From positions 16,637,383 through 16,701,382 of the forward strand of contig NC_135252.1 of assembly GCF_964204865.1 (NCBI RefSeq): a stretch of DNA of 64,000 bases, read 5' to 3'. The notes below the pieces were generated by a model. The model ran no database searches. It was not told where the DNA came from and was given only the letters and a program-made list of their open reading frames with translations. Below, one piece after another: positions 12,690-26,236 of the stretch (position 1 is its first letter; each line of letters begins with the position of its first letter). Position numbers and translations under genes: made by a program. Source of the stretch: Styela clava. Taxonomy: Eukaryota > Chordata > Ascidiacea > Stolidobranchia > Styelidae.

Positions 12690-15506
12690 CACGATAATAT
12701 GATAATAATTCATAAATATTCAAACACATAATGAAATATGTTAGCCTCCAGAAGTGATCATGCGACCGATTTCGCAAGAACAGTTTAATACGATACTGAA
12801 ACAATATTTCCATTGAAATGTATGCCCGTGCATGCGCTCATATTTTGACAATTGGTCTGATATTCCTTTCTCAATAAATATTTCCAACTGTTCTCCTTAA
12901 CTTAATTCTTAACTTTCTGTCATAAAAATTCCCTGTTGTGATATTTTAAGTCAAAAACTATTGAAATTGAGTTATCCCGCATACGAATAGTTGGAAACTT
13001 CGTGCGCTTAGTTTTATTCGGTCCAGTAAATGGCATTCGTAAAATATTCCTGGAATTAAAGGAGTGCGTAAAAGTGAATCATATTATACGGCCTATTAGT
13101 CGCGTATTACGAAAACAGCAAATTACGTAAAAATACTAAACTCTCAAGCTGAGATGACGACATTCCATTGCATACAACGCATGGTCGTAATTGGGGTTTC
13201 CAAACACGCGTAAGTGACGCAAGGTTTTCAATTTCTTTACCTTCTTATTCAACTAACAGTTTTGAATATTGTACGCGGAAGAATCCCATTCACCATTTAT
13301 GACTGGGCATACCTGAATAAAATCCAGCGTGACATCTAAACTTTGATGTATGAATTAAGAAAGGATGGCCACGCAAAAACAGCACTTAGCAATGGTCACT
13401 TCTCGTTATTGGTCATACAAGCGCTGCTGGTGACGTCACTAATGATTCAGATTCATTTCTCCTATTTGTCGGTATAATATAACATCTTTTATATTGTGAG
13501 ATTTCAATAAATATATACGGTAGTTAAATTTTGCCAGATTTGGTGAGGAAAGATGTGACCACAAAATGCTTCTAATTTTTATTATTAATCATAGCGAATA
13601 ATAAACTTTACCAACTGGGGTATTTCGAGTAATAAACCTGATTCTATTTGTACGAACATTAAGCTATTTATCTATTTCCTTCGAGAAAGTCAGTAGTGTT
13701 TGTTAGTCATTCGTTGCGATTAAATGACTTACTGAATCTTAATCTAACCTCAAATAAGCTGTGCGAACTAGCTGTGTTACGGGAGGTCGTGCGTTCAACT
13801 GTACCAGATAAAATATACTTTAACAACCTAAAGAAAACCTGACCGTTACTATATACTTGCAAAGTAATTGAATTTGAAAGGAATCTCATAACACTCTTGC
13901 TATTGAATTCAAGAAATGCTGTTCTGCACTTTTTTGTAACAGCACTATTAGGGAAGATAGGAGGAAGCTTGTCTGCATCTAAGTGATAGAAACCTGTTTG
14001 AACTCTATGATTCACAAATTCTTCGCCATTGTTAGAACAAAGCCTTGGCTTTTAGAGTTAGACGAATGAGATATATCAGTATCAGCAAAACAATGACTAC
14101 CATGCAAATCCAATCCTTATACTATATTGCGTTCATACTTGACTTACTAAATGTTAAATGTGTCATCAATTTTCATTTTTGGGGTTATTAAACAATGAAA
14201 TCGAATGGATCGTAATTGACTCAGAATTTATGACGATGTGGAACAAGGAAGTATTTACATAAATTCTCATTCAAAAGGCTGAATGTACCCAACCCAACAA
14301 ATACTGGGCAGAATGCTCATTTGCTGATTACAAACTCAGAACCGTTCCCAGTTTCAATTTTGGACAAAATATCAATTTGACGTGTCATTAATTTCCACCG
14401 CCCATGACACCAAACAATGAACTCGGCTGGACTGTAAGCAACTCGGAGATTAAATACCGAACCCTACAATACATCACAATGCGGAACAGAGGACTTATTT
14501 ACATAAATCATCAGAGTTTACTCAAAAGCTCATAACAAACGCGATCAATTATACACCGTCCTCAGAGCATTTGAAACCTGTTCTACAAAAAAATGTCCAC
14601 GAACAAAGTTTACAAACAAAATGTTCGTTGGCTAATTACAAACTCAGACCCACCGTCGGCGTAAATTTTGGGCCATTGTGATGACCTGGCAAGATCGAAC
14701 ACTTAAGTAACGACAGTAAACTTTATATCAAACAAAAAAATATTCTGCAAATGGCTCGAAAACTGGATGAAACAGGTTCACAGCTTAGATAGATATATAT
14801 GTCATTTCCTGTCCATATGCTCTTCATTCTGATGTAATATATCCGTGTAACTATTATTGTCTTCACAGATCGAACTTCAGATTCAAGTAAAATCTAGCGT
14901 GACTATATATACAGACCTATAATGCAACTAACTAACAACGAATGTGGGCTATACTTTTAGTATTTGAAGGGTTTCGGTGATAAACGCTAATATTTTCTAC
15001 AAATATTACATTCTCACGCGCGTATCAATGTTTATTTAGAAGACGCCATTGGCACTGTTTATTTTGTGAATTTGATTGAGCGCAGGGTACAAAATAATAT
15101 ACGAAAAGGCATCTAGTATTTTACTTCAGCGAAAAGGTTGTAATCTAAAGATGCTAGACCCAGTAACTAGACCCAGAGAGAGATTGACCTCGTTATACAA
15201 TTCCTAAACCCGCATAACCCAGAGAGTTGTCTTATTGTTGCCCGAATATCACGTCTACACCCACAATTTTGCATAGTATGTATAGTACACTTCATAGTCA
15301 AATACAATATACGTGCTATCATGCATGTTCGTATTCTAATATCTTTTCCTATTCAGAAAATAGTTGATACAAAAATTGCACAAATTTTGATCCGTTCCAA
15401 AGCAAAAGAAATTTTCATGCTTTATCATATTTACATTGATATAAATAAAACGAGGACAAGACTTGTTGATAAATATTGTGATGAGTAAGTAGAGGCTTCT
15501 TTTTGT
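12690..15506. other. Intergenic DNA downstream of T2
   Basis: No gene is recognised. A 102-codon minus-strand open frame at 13707-14015 has no family resemblance and I treat it as chance. A degenerate duplicated segment lies at about 14157-14676. The 3' UTR of T2 must end here, but I could not choose its poly(A) signal. Confidence 0.4.
14157..14676. repeat. Degenerate direct duplication
   Basis: Two related blocks follow each other. One is about 14157-14382 and the other about 14383-14676. They share GTGTCAT(C/T)AATTT, AAACAATGAA, a TTTACATAAAT stretch and a GATTACAAACTCAGA / AATTACAAACTCAGA stretch, in the same order. Many substitutions and small insertions separate them, so this is an old duplication or two fragments of one repeat family. 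Confidence 0.5.
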
Positions 15507-18500
15507 TCAAGGCACAGACTTGTAATTTGCCAAGAATCTGTACAAACAGCACGCAAACACCATCGCAAGGATCTGCAAAAAAACATATTTCATTTTAAAT
15601 GGGTAAATACAAACATTAGTTTAGTGTATTGATTCACTTAATAGACTTATTATCTCTCGCTCGCCACCTATCCCAAACTCAACAAATTGATATTTTGAAG
15701 TTGTTAGACTTGGCTGCAAGAAAAGGAGGAACCAACCGGTAACGAAATATACAACACGTCTGTTGGGGTGCAGTGAAGAGTATGGGCAAATTAACCGAGT
15801 CGGTTGTGAGCTGTGGATCTCTACTGGACCTCTGGAGGATATGCCTATAGCCCTATACTCCCGAGTTGCTTGGTTGTATTTAGTGAGTGTTTGCCACTTT
15901 TTTTATTGCTCTAGATTAGAACATTAATAAACAAATTGTACTTGAAAAGAAAAGGGACAAACCTCCACTAGAATGACACCAAGAGCAACAGCACCAACAA
16001 TCATCTTTCCCTGCAGTAATGTTCCAGCGCATCCTTGTTCGTGTAGATCATCACCTTCACAAGCTGAGTTACTGTACGAAGGATTGGATTTACAGCATGA
16101 GTCTGGAACCGGAATTGTTACATTTCCAGTGAAAGTACCATGTCTTCCCCAATCTTTATAGCTGTTGTAACCACAACATTCCATCTAAAATTGTATCAGA
16201 TAGACAAAAAATAATTATAATGAGACACAATTTCAAACATCTGGACCCGAAGACATGTAGTGTCGTTTTGAACCTCGGGTAATACATCACTCATTAAGTG
16301 TTTTCCCCATCCTTCATTTAACAATGGGTATTGGTAGTGTTCGATTCTGGTGTCGGAACCAAATGCGAACAAACTCGATCTTGTCGTTTTAATGAAACAA
16401 AACAACATCACATCATGGTTACAGATGCTGTAAATTGGAATACTATGAACAAGGAGAGAATGAAAAAGTGAAAACTACATTTTCATTTCTGAACCGTCTG
16501 ACACGTGAAGACAACGTAAATAATCTGACCGAAACAAACAAGACCCATGAACTTTATATTGGTATCACGTCAGTTGAAAACACCAAATAACAAGAGTTGA
16601 TGCTTGCAAAATAGAAAAAAAAACTTGAAATGGTAGAGGAGACTTTTAACGTGTAGTTTGTCAAGTGGATGGAATTCGTTAAATTATATATTTTTCAGAA
16701 AAACGGACTTACCGTCTCCTGGAGCATATCCCATGATCTTGTGACTGATCTCACTCTATCCGTTTCACCACCCGTATCGTACTCCTCCATGGATTTCAGA
16801 GCATATCGTTCAATATTATCTCTTTCAACATAAACCAGAATAGCTCCAGCAACTTCTACAATCAGGATGATCAAGACAAGAACAAAAAACTGAAAGTGAT
16901 AGAAAAAATGCTGAAAGGTATGTAAAACACATGCTAGTAAATCTTTCATTCCAAAAGCTTTCCAAAAACACTAGCCTACTACAAATAAATATTGTTATTA
17001 AACCAAGTTTTTAGGCGAAAAAAGATGGCATATTGTCACCACGATCATCAAAATAAAACAACATCTTGACCAGAGTCGTATTCTGTGCTTGGCTTTGATT
17101 TTTAGCCCGGTTCAAAGTCATACGATTGTGAAGCATGTCATCATATGAAACCGTATGTCATAAAAATCTATTGAATTGGATACAACAGTTCATCTTTCGG
17201 GCCTACATTGAATAAAGTGTATATTTCAGTCTTCAAAAAGTCAGATCTTCCACAACTATAACCTATGAGCTTTTTAAATGTTGTAGTTTAACTCACTGTT
17301 CCCAGCAAGCATCGATTTTTCTTAATGGCTCCGCAACATCCCAGAAATCCAAGGAAAAACAAGGCTGCTCCAACGCCGATGATAACGTAAAACTCGTAGA
17401 TAGTGATTCGTCCAAGTATTGGCTCAAAGGAACCTTCGTGTATCAAAGCCCATACTCCTACTCCAAGAATTCCTGCTCCGCATATCTAAAAGCATGGATA
17501 CTGTATTTAAATCTATTATGCAAATCTGACAAAGATGTATCTTGCCAAATAACATGGATGGTTGCATGGGATTCTTTTATCGAACATTCTTCAATTTTTA
17601 CCGCTGTATGGTTCTAACGGTTATCCACGATAAGTATGTCATGTGGCAAAATTTTATTCAATTATTGCCTATTTTTTTCTTTTAATAAATATTTGAAATC
17701 CCTTACATTAATAAAAAGGCAATTTTATGAAATTCGGCATTGAATATATGATTCTTCCGTCACACAGATTTCAGTTAGTCATACGCTTGGTAACGCTGTC
17801 GTGCGACACTAAGTAAATTCTAACATAAGAAAACCTTGGTTCAACATAATCTTTTTGCATGAACTCAATAAAAATACAAATGTTTTTATTTTCATTGAGT
17901 ACAAAAAATATGCCCGAAGTGAAAATTAGAATCATAAATATCATTATGTAGTATTGATCGTCAGGAGAACGCAAAATATACAGTATTCTGTACATAATTC
18001 CGAAATAATTTTTATTCGACTGGTTTATTCTTAGGTAAGGGTTCATTGGATGCAAATTGTACATTGTAGTTTTGCTAAATTATTTTTGTAGATCTTTTTG
18101 AGTTTGCTGCTATGAAAATAAACGTTTTCTTCGCAAATAATGAACAAACCGATTTCAAATTTTCAGTACCTAAAGAGGATAGAAATTACTGGGAGATGAC
18201 ACTTTTTTTATATTTTATGTGAGTTTACAGGGGCGAATATTTTACCCCAAATAAATATATATTATGAACACACATTGATGGGACATTCAGTGCAATTCTT
18301 TTATCATTTACTCTGGACTTCGACTGACATCGCGTGGCCATATTTGCCTTTCGTGTCCATACATTCGATTGCGGCACTGTGCTGCTATCTTGTTTATGTT
18401 ATGGGCATATTTAAAGAATAAAATATTATTTGTAAGTCTGAATGATACTGAAGTAATATTAAAACAAATAACGACCCGAATGATTGAGTACGCTTTGCGG

Positions 18501-19285
18501 ATGTTTGATCTGTTTTACAAATGGACTGTTTGCATGAAGACGCTAAAAAATATTTTTTGCCACTCACACACATTTAGTTTTACATTTATTTTTCGTTTTA
18601 TTAGGACGAAAACTGATTGATTTACCGAAAGTTTTTTTTAGATTAGGTTGGTAAATAACGGAAAAATATTAATTAAGACAAGCCAGGTTATCATGGATAA
18701 GGAATAAGATGACAGAACGTTGTTAATAAATCATCATCATGATCTTCATGGCTTCTATTTGTAACGGCATGCACTTTATAGCGTAATATAATTTAAATCA
18801 ATATTTCTATTTCCGCAACGTCTTATACATATGGATGGAAAAATATGATACATTTAAACTACACTATGTTAATTGCGACGCACGTCTATCAACAAGTGTT
18901 TCTGACTTATACATCAAATTCTAACTTTGAAATCAACCGAATTTGGATATTATTTTATTTTAACTCATCACATAAGAATAAACACATGTTATAATTGACG
19001 TTGGATACATCAAACAGAAAGCTAATAAAATATTTTTTAGCACTTTATTTGAGCGATTGTATGAAAACTTGATGCAATTGTCCACTTTCTTTTTGTAATA
19101 AATAGTAACAATACAGAGTGTAACTATAATTCACTCGTGCACTATTCTAGAATCTGTAAGTCCCCAGGGCCAAAGTGCAATCTGTATCTGAATATCTATT
19201 AAAAATCAATACTTACAAAAAATAGCAAGTTGAAGAAAAACATCAAATATTTGAGACATGATAATGAAGCAGACTTCATCGCCAT
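15507..19285 (-). CDS. Tetraspanin T2 (five exons, 240 aa, CD63-like tail)
   Basis: Four-pass tetraspanin. Exons in transcript order: 19217-19285, 17297-17485, 16713-16889, 15963-16184, 15507-15572, total 723 nt with stop, all introns phase 0. The start is the ATG at 19285 (MAMKSAS...); the next ATG, two codons on, would equally fit the paralogues' MKSAS start. TM1 spans the exon 1/2 junction. The GCCG signature is at 72-75, followed by KKNRC. TM3 is about 87-110. The large loop has CCG (C148, C149), SCC (C175, C176), C187 and C197, with one N-glycosylation sequon at N166. TM4 ends in MVFACCLYR, where the paired cysteines are likely palmitoylated as in other tetraspanins. The tail ends NYKSVP, a YxxΦ motif (236-239), placed much as in CD63. 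Family certain; assignment to the CD63-like branch is inference. Confidence 0.92.
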
Positions 19286-19327
19286 TGTGTTTTTTTTTAA
19301 ATCAAATTTAGAACACTTTAATTCAAT

Positions 19328-19402
19328 CTGAAAAGAATATCAATCAGCGGATAAACGTGATCAAGCAGACGTAAATAGAAATTCCAAAGTTAAAAATCTT
19401 AC
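19328..19402 (-). other. Possible 5' leader intron of T2
   Basis: On the minus strand a consensus donor (GAAG then GTAAGAT, GT at 19402-19401) lies upstream of the T2 start. A pyrimidine-rich acceptor (TTTTCAG, AG at 19329-19328) follows 75 bp later, about 42 bp before the ATG. This would make a short intron in the 5' UTR. No transcript evidence is available. Confidence 0.4.
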
Positions 19403-19782
19403 CTTCAAAAAAAAAAAAATCAAGTAACTTCAATCTATTCCGCCTATATTTTTTGATATTACATTTCAAGATACATTGGTGCAGTTGTCAATGTCAATGA
19501 ACTGGCCTTATTGCAAATCGAAATGCGTTCACATAACCAACCGATGTGAACTTTGTTGTAGCATTCGCGGAAAGCAAGAAAATTACCAAATCTGAAAAAG
19601 TGCTCACGATTCGACCCAAAAATATCAATAACTCGGTTTTTAACTACCAGAGCCTTGGATAAATAGTTGTTTAATTGTTGTTCTAGATTTATATATTCCC
19701 AGAAAACTCTCTATTATCAGGCTTATTGTCTCGCTTAAGCTACCTCGCTGAAAACGCCTAGGATTGATAAAAAAAGGGGGGG

Positions 19783-20008
19783 TCCCGAAGTATGCGAACC
19801 AAGATGGCGGACATCGGAATGTAATATGTGTACTAGGTTAGGGTTAGGCCATAATTTTAGCTATAAATACTACGGGAGGCTCTTGGCTAGTCTACGAACT
19901 AATAATAGGACTAAAATAAGGAAAATTGGAAAAAAATTATCGTCTAGCCCTAACCTGTTACCCATGTTACGTTCCGATGTCCGCCATCTTGGTTCGCATA
20001 CTTCGGGA
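19783..20008. mobile_element. 226-bp foldback MITE
   Basis: The ends are 42-bp inverted repeats, 19783-19824 and 19967-20008, with only one mismatch seen. They begin TCCCGAAGTATGCGAACCAA. The interior has no coding capacity of its own. The inner core GGTTAGGGTTAGGCCATAAT also occurs in the repeat at 52541-52758, and the arm core GAAGTATGCG(A/C)ACCAAGATGG recurs at 44207-44370. This marks a non-autonomous DNA transposon family with several copies in the window. Confidence 0.8.
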
Positions 20009-20796
20009 GCACCAAAAAATGTCTGAAAGAACTAGACTACACCGACAATTCATTGCACTGTTTTGACGATGATCTACAATGCAAATATAAAATAAAGTCT
20101 ATTCTAGCTTGCATCTCACATCCTTGCAACTTATCTTGACACAAAATAATCAATCAAATGGCATCATTTCCTTTCATCTCAGAAGCTACGGCAACACCCG
20201 ACCAAGCATGATATCGATCCATAAATGCAAGAGCGTTTATTTACTTTTAAAAGAAGAATAAATGAGAACTTATGTGTTTCATGCTTGAGACCTAAAATTC
20301 TAACGCTTGTTTGAGTTCTAAATACAACATGCACACGTATTTTTACAGCAGGTAACATAAACAGGATTGTGTAAAAAATCGTGTTGAAATATCGAAGTAA
20401 TCATTCAGTTGATCAGTCTTTTGTTTTAAATTTCAACTTATAGCCATTTCCCGGTTCCTCACACATTGTTGATCAGGATGATGTTATACGAGTACCTGAA
20501 TGCGCCATCGAGTTTAAATTAGAATCTGGAACTATGTCTTTTCATATCATTGTGATAAAGGGGGGGTTAAATTTCATTCTTGGCCCAAGAAACACAAGAC
20601 ACCCGACTAAAGATAATGGTTTATGTGATTCAGCCTTTTAAAGGTAATTTTTAAGCGCATTCTCAGACGACAAGTATTTTTCTTATTGTCAAGCGCTTAA
20701 GGCTGCCACCTGGAATTTTATCACTCATAATCTTGTGGGTAAATCCTCTCGACAACGCCGAGTGCTAAAAAATCTGCTATACTATGCCAATTAATA

Positions 20797-21006
20797 CAGG
20801 GTGTTCATAAAGCCCGGTTACAATTTCACAATTTTGTTACGATGTCAGTTTCCAATACATAAATTAAGCAATTTTAATTTATTTTAATTTGTTTTTATTT
20901 AATCTTTTTACTTCTTTTATTGCATCTTTATATTGCCACTATTAGGTGCACGGAGCACATCAAAATTTTTTTACCTAGTTTAATACAGGACTTCATGAAC
21001 ACCTTG
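20797..21006. mobile_element. 210-bp mariner-type MITE
   Basis: The element starts CAGGGTGTTCATAAAGCCC and ends CTTCATGAACACCTTG, which are imperfect inverted repeats of each other. TA dinucleotides flank both sides, as for Tc1/mariner insertion. The interior is AT-rich and non-coding. Confidence 0.7.
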
Positions 21007-22521
21007 TATACCTGTAATACCCTATATTTTTTCATTCACCATAGAATGAAAATGTAATACATGAACTCAACACCACCAGAAAACGAAACTATTGAACATT
21101 TATATCCGGTTCATAAATTTTATAGTGATTTTGAAACACACCAAAAATTCAGTGGTTCAACTTTCAGAATCTAATTTATAGTTGTATCAATGTAAAGTTC
21201 AATGAAGCGTTTCGGATTATTAATGGCTTTCCAGAATCATTCATCCTCATTTAACAGGGGGGTAAATCAAAAGAAAAGATTCTGTCCCATCAAAACAATA
21301 ACTATCCACTTTATTTTCGATACCTATTTTCGATACCGATAATATCCTCACGAAACTTAACCCTGCGTCGTTTAGCTAACGCGTCGTTTTGCGATGGGGT
21401 GCCATTCTCTCCGCGTCAGGCATACCTGAATGTTTTTCATCTCACGTGTACTCGATATATCCTGTGTTGTTTATATATTTAAATGTTTCATACGGGTCGT
21501 TATGAGATTATCCCATAAAATCGAAATATTGTAATTTTATCGTGTGTATAGTATCATGGTATAGATTCAATGTCATTTTTTATATCTTAATAATCAGGAA
21601 AAGAGTCATACACGTTGATTTCAATATTTGTGAAAGTCTGTTTTTTATGTCTAAAATTTTCCGTAGAAACTTTCCTACCTTTCACTTGATAAAGCTTCAA
21701 GGCAAGAGAAAGAGAGTGGGCAAGTATGAAAACGATTAACGAAGACTATAGCCAATGCGATATAATACATATTTGTCTGACCATTGCGAGTGCATAAAGT
21801 CGTAATACAGTGGTCGGCAATCTGTGGGCTATACCGAGCATTTTCTAGTTTTTTGCCTAGTGGTTTTTGTTCATATATCAGACTATCATACGTTAAGTTT
21901 ATTTCAACTAATCAAATCAAATGTTCCTAACAAGTTTATTACGTGGTTAAATTTACAGTTTCCAACGAAATTGTTTGACCTTGAAACTTTTTCCATTTTA
22001 CTATTTGGACCTTCACCCAAAAAACTGTCATGAGCGAACCCATCTATGCCGATCTCATTAAGACAAGAATGACAGAATGGGGTCTATTTCCTAAAAATCA
22101 ATGGTCTCTGATTACAATAAATATATTCAAATATATATATACATCTCCTGTCGGGCATGGGGTATACTCAATATCAACTAATCAATAATCCATTTGAGGT
22201 AAAATGAAGATTCAAGCCTTTTCGTTTGCAAATAAATTGAATAAAAAAACAGACATAAGATACCAAACTGTAAACATGGAAAACACAAATTTTAATCCAG
22301 ATAAATATAAGCTGTAATACCAGAAAGAAAGTATAATAACTCCATCCTTTTTTGTTCTGTGCAATAGTTTAACCAGAGACGGTCAATAATTAAAAATTCA
22401 TTGTGAGGCCTGCAGATAGTAGAATTACCCTGTTGCAGCTATTGTTTGTCAATAAATTTTATATATATTACACAAAATGAAATCATATAATGAAAGTGAA
22501 CTGTATTGCTGGTTTGAATCT
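21007..22521. other. Intergenic DNA between T2 and T3
   Basis: No gene is recognised. A sequence CAGTGGTCGGCAATCTGTGG at about 21807-21826 looks like a hAT transposon terminus, but I found no matching right end. The 3' UTR of T3 should lie at the right-hand side of this stretch. Confidence 0.35.
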
Positions 22522-25277
22522 TCATGCCACTCTTTTATAGGTTCCCAGAGATTTGTACAGGCAGCATGAGAATATCATTGCAAGAATCTAAAAAGCAAAA
22601 ATGCAATTTACAGTACTGGTATGTTGTATTTTATAGTTGCATATAAAGCGTAAAAAAGTATATTCAATGTGATAAGTGAAATGACTGATACCGAGCAAAG
22701 TTGATGCTTTTTTATATTGACTTTTATTCTTGATTTTATCGATAATGATTGATTTAGAAAAAAATTATATTATGCCGGATTTTCCGTATAGTCTTGATAA
22801 GTTTCTATCAAACGAACTATGTGAAGTGTAATTTTACAGAAGATGTCTTATCTATCAGAAATGTAAATCAAGGACGACAATTCGGAACGTCTTTAGAATA
22901 TAATTTACCGGAGAAAAATGTTTGCGAATTATCTTACCTCAAAGACTAAAACACCGAGCGCCACTGCCCCAACAATCAACTTAGAATGTTCGAGAGTGCT
23001 TGCACATCCCTCTGCGTTCAGGTATTTGACGTCAGCTTTTTGACACAATGTCACGTTAAGAATGGGCGAATCTTTCTTCAATAACTTATGTTTACAACAA
23101 GAGTCTGGAACTATTTTTCCAGAGACAGAGTAACCATTAGTTTTCCAATCTTTGTAACTATTGAATCCGCAACAACCAATCTAAATTCAAAAATTTTTAT
23201 TTAAAATTCTAATTATAATCATCTTCCGAATAGAAATTCAAACAGAAGTAATAAAGGCCAAAAAGTAAGTGAATAGTTATAAAAGCACAGTGTACTAGAA
23301 TTAACATGCGCATTAATGTATGGAACAGAGGCACATAAATTCAAAATGATATTTAATTGATGAAAACGTGTCCAAAGGAACCATGATACCAGACGCTGGA
23401 TGTTGTTAGAACACTCAGGGCTGACACGTGCCTGGGGGAAGGGGGCGTAGTCGGTGATGAGGGGGGTTTTGAGGGTCGGAACTCTCACTTTTAAAATGCC
23501 TGGCGCCCCCTTGCCTGGCGCAGATGAATGTGTTTGACATGATATTGTGACAGGTAAAGTGATATTGACATTTTGATTTAGGAAAAGCAAAGTTTCCTGC
23601 ATCGACTGGTCAAAAATCTTCATGGTTTTAACTGTACAAAATCTTCGAAATAGGAAGATATTTTAGAAACTTACTGTAGCTTGAATCGTATCCCATCCTT
23701 GTGTGACGAGTTTTCCTTGAGCGTCCGTAGAACCGTAGTGAGTCATAGATGACAATGATGACTTTTCAATCTTGCCTTTTTCAGCATAAATCAAGATGGC
23801 GGCTGCGATTTCAACAATCAAGACCAGAAGTACCAACACGAAAAACTAAGAAAATTGAAATAAATGCATGGGTTCTTGATCGTTTCAGTCGTACATAGTG
23901 AAAATGCAAAATGATTGGTAATATACATGTAACAGTTATTTATTGATTTTGATCCAGACTTTTTGATTGACGCAATATTAAATACCGATGATTCTTTTAT
24001 TATTTTGCATTAAACGATCGGTAAAATTTTTGTTTACCCTAATCATAGTCCTGCACAAAAATAAAAATTGTTCGTTTCGAACTTCGAACATTTGAAGCCT
24101 TTACGAAATGTTTTTTACAGAATCTTTCTATTCGAAAACGGCCACAGTGCACATTCAAATATAACGTGTATGTAGCTATATCTATCTATCAGCATATATT
24201 TTAGATAACTCACTGTGATCAACAAGCATCTATTTTCTTTGATAGCTCCACAACATCCCATGAAACCAATAACAAGAAGTGCTGCACCAACACCAATGAT
24301 GATGTAAATACCGTTAAAAATCATTGGATTGTTAGCCATCATCTCTTTGAACGTCTTTTCGTTGACCAGGGCCCATATCCCCACTCCTAAAACTGCAGCT
24401 CCGCATATCTAAATAAAACAAAAACAAAAAACGTTTTTATTTTAATTGAAAATTACTGTCATTCCCATGCCTTGGAACTTACTGAAAGAGAATCTTAAAC
24501 ACAGCTAAAGCGATGTGGGGGTGGAGAATACTGCTTTGTCCAATGGCAAAAGAGAAACTTGCTCTTAGATCGAATCTTACAGTTAATTTTTGCGTTTCAA
24601 TAATGATCAAACTCATTCAAACGAGTTAATATTAGTATAATAATTGTCAACAAAGTCGTCTCGAATTGAAAATATTTGTACATATATATACACATGCAGT
24701 TGAATTCAGTGAATGTTGCGCTATATTGAAACCACGCGTTGACAGTTAACTCATTAGCGGTATTAAATATGTAAGATTCCACAACGCAGGTTACGCGAGA
24801 TCAAGATTCAAGCAAATTTGTGCAAAGGTAATCTCTTTAAGGTTCAATATGTTGCTGTATCCGGAAAATTGGTGTGGAGGAGTACAATAATATTGTTATT
24901 ACCTACACATTACCTACAGCCCACACATTGTGATGGGTAGAGGTAAAACAGGAATCTCATAATGGTGTATTCACAATACTGAATACTTATATCAGAACGA
25001 GTTATTTTTCGTAAGTATCTAAGCTGTAAATTGTTTTCGTTATACCAGCTTCATAATAAATTACATATTTCGAAAGGTGAGTTTGAAGTCGCTAAAAGTT
25101 CATATAGCTGAATATACAGTTGTGGGAAATGAAGGCTGTGATAAAATTTCAAAATCCTTCCCCTGAGATAAAGATATTGTAGATAAATATAAAAATGATA
25201 TATTTCATACTCACGAAGAAAAGCAAATTGAAGAAAAACATCAAATATTTAAGACATGTCATCGATGCAGACTTCAT
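22522..25277 (-). CDS. Tetraspanin T3 (five exons, 245 aa, CD63-like tail)
   Basis: Four-pass tetraspanin. Exons in transcript order: 25215-25277, 24214-24408, 23675-23845, 22938-23180, 22522-22587, total 738 nt with stop, all introns phase 0. The start ATG at 25277 gives MKSASMTCLKYLMFFFNLLFF. Exon 2 begins ICGAAVLGVG and contains GCCGAIKENRC at the end of TM2. TM3 is about 87-110. The large loop has CCG (146-147), SCC (171-172), C189 and C202, with one N-glycosylation sequon at N185. The tail reads CCLYKSLGTYKRVA, giving a YxxΦ motif YKRV (241-244) one residue from the C-terminus, as in T2. Shared start, tail and loop features group T3 with T2. The 134-codon minus-strand frame within intron 3 (23219-23623) is not part of the gene. 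Confidence 0.92.
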
Positions 25278-25548
25278 GGTGATTGTTCGTCCGTAAAGTT
25301 TATCAGATAATTATTTCGAACCGATTTTCAGTTAGACAACAAACTATGAATAGATGGAAAGAAATAAGAGAAATTTTATTAAAAAATGATTCAAGAGTTT
25401 GTCACAAAAATAAGTTATGTTTGGTTATTGGAACCGTACGTCTCCTGTTATTGATTCGAGTTAAAATATATTTTATTAATGTCTTTTATATTCAGACAAA
25501 TTTAACGAAAAATTGTATATGCACTTCCACATGATTCTCATTTACATC

Positions 25549-25714
25549 CAGTGGTGGAATTCAAAATTCTAAGAAAGGGTTCTCTCTCATATCTAACTCA
25601 CTAACAACGGGTTCTCCTATTTCAGAGAATTTATGTATCGCACAACTCGAGAACTTTATTCTAGTAGGCTTTGCAAGTACGGGTACTCGCGAATCCTCTT
25701 GAATCCCATCACTG
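25549..25714. mobile_element. 166-bp hAT-type MITE, aged
   Basis: It begins CAGTGGTGGAATTCAA and ends TTGAATCCCATCACTG, which are inverted repeats with two mismatches. The termini are those of the element at 37178-37355. The flanking 8-mers TTTACATC and TATACAGA agree only in part, so the target duplication has decayed or the ends differ slightly. Confidence 0.65.
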
Positions 25715-26236
25715 TATACAGATCAAAAGCATCCAGACAATACGAAGTACATTGAATATGTAAATCCATTGCAATATCAATCCTTTAACATTCAAATCCA
25801 ACAAATTATCTATTCTCACAATTATCTAACTGTACTTAATCTAACCTAACCACATCTTCCAAAATATTTGAAATTACACGAGGGAACATAATAGCTTCCC
25901 GTTTCCGTTATAAACTTTGATCCTATTGCCATATTATAATAGCAATAGTGCCTCTGGACATTTTAATGTACACTAGTTATGTTTAACATAAATCAATATC
26001 GGCCGATTAGGTTGTCAATGTGTGGCTCAATAGACCAATTATAATAAGAAAAAGCCTGAGGCAAGCTTTGGCCTAATTGCGAGAATGTTTGTTTACTCTA
26101 GTTTAGAGTGAGTAGGGTCTTGACCCTCTCTATAGATACTGGGAATTAACAATATAGCGAGCATAGTTATCGACAAAATGTGATATTATTAGGAAGACAA
26201 AGCGTGAAAATATGACAAAAAGTGAATATTCTAAGT

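Noticed and set aside
13707-14015. 102-codon minus-strand open frame downstream of T2
   Set aside because: No recognisable family, no plausible partner exons, and AT-rich chance-like composition.
21807-21826. hAT terminus CAGTGGTCGGCAATCTGTGG
   Set aside because: I found no matching inverted end within the following kilobase and no target duplication, so it is left as a mention only.
23219-23623. 134-codon minus-strand open frame inside T3
   Set aside because: It lies in intron 3 between well-supported exons and shows no resemblance to tetraspanins or other families.
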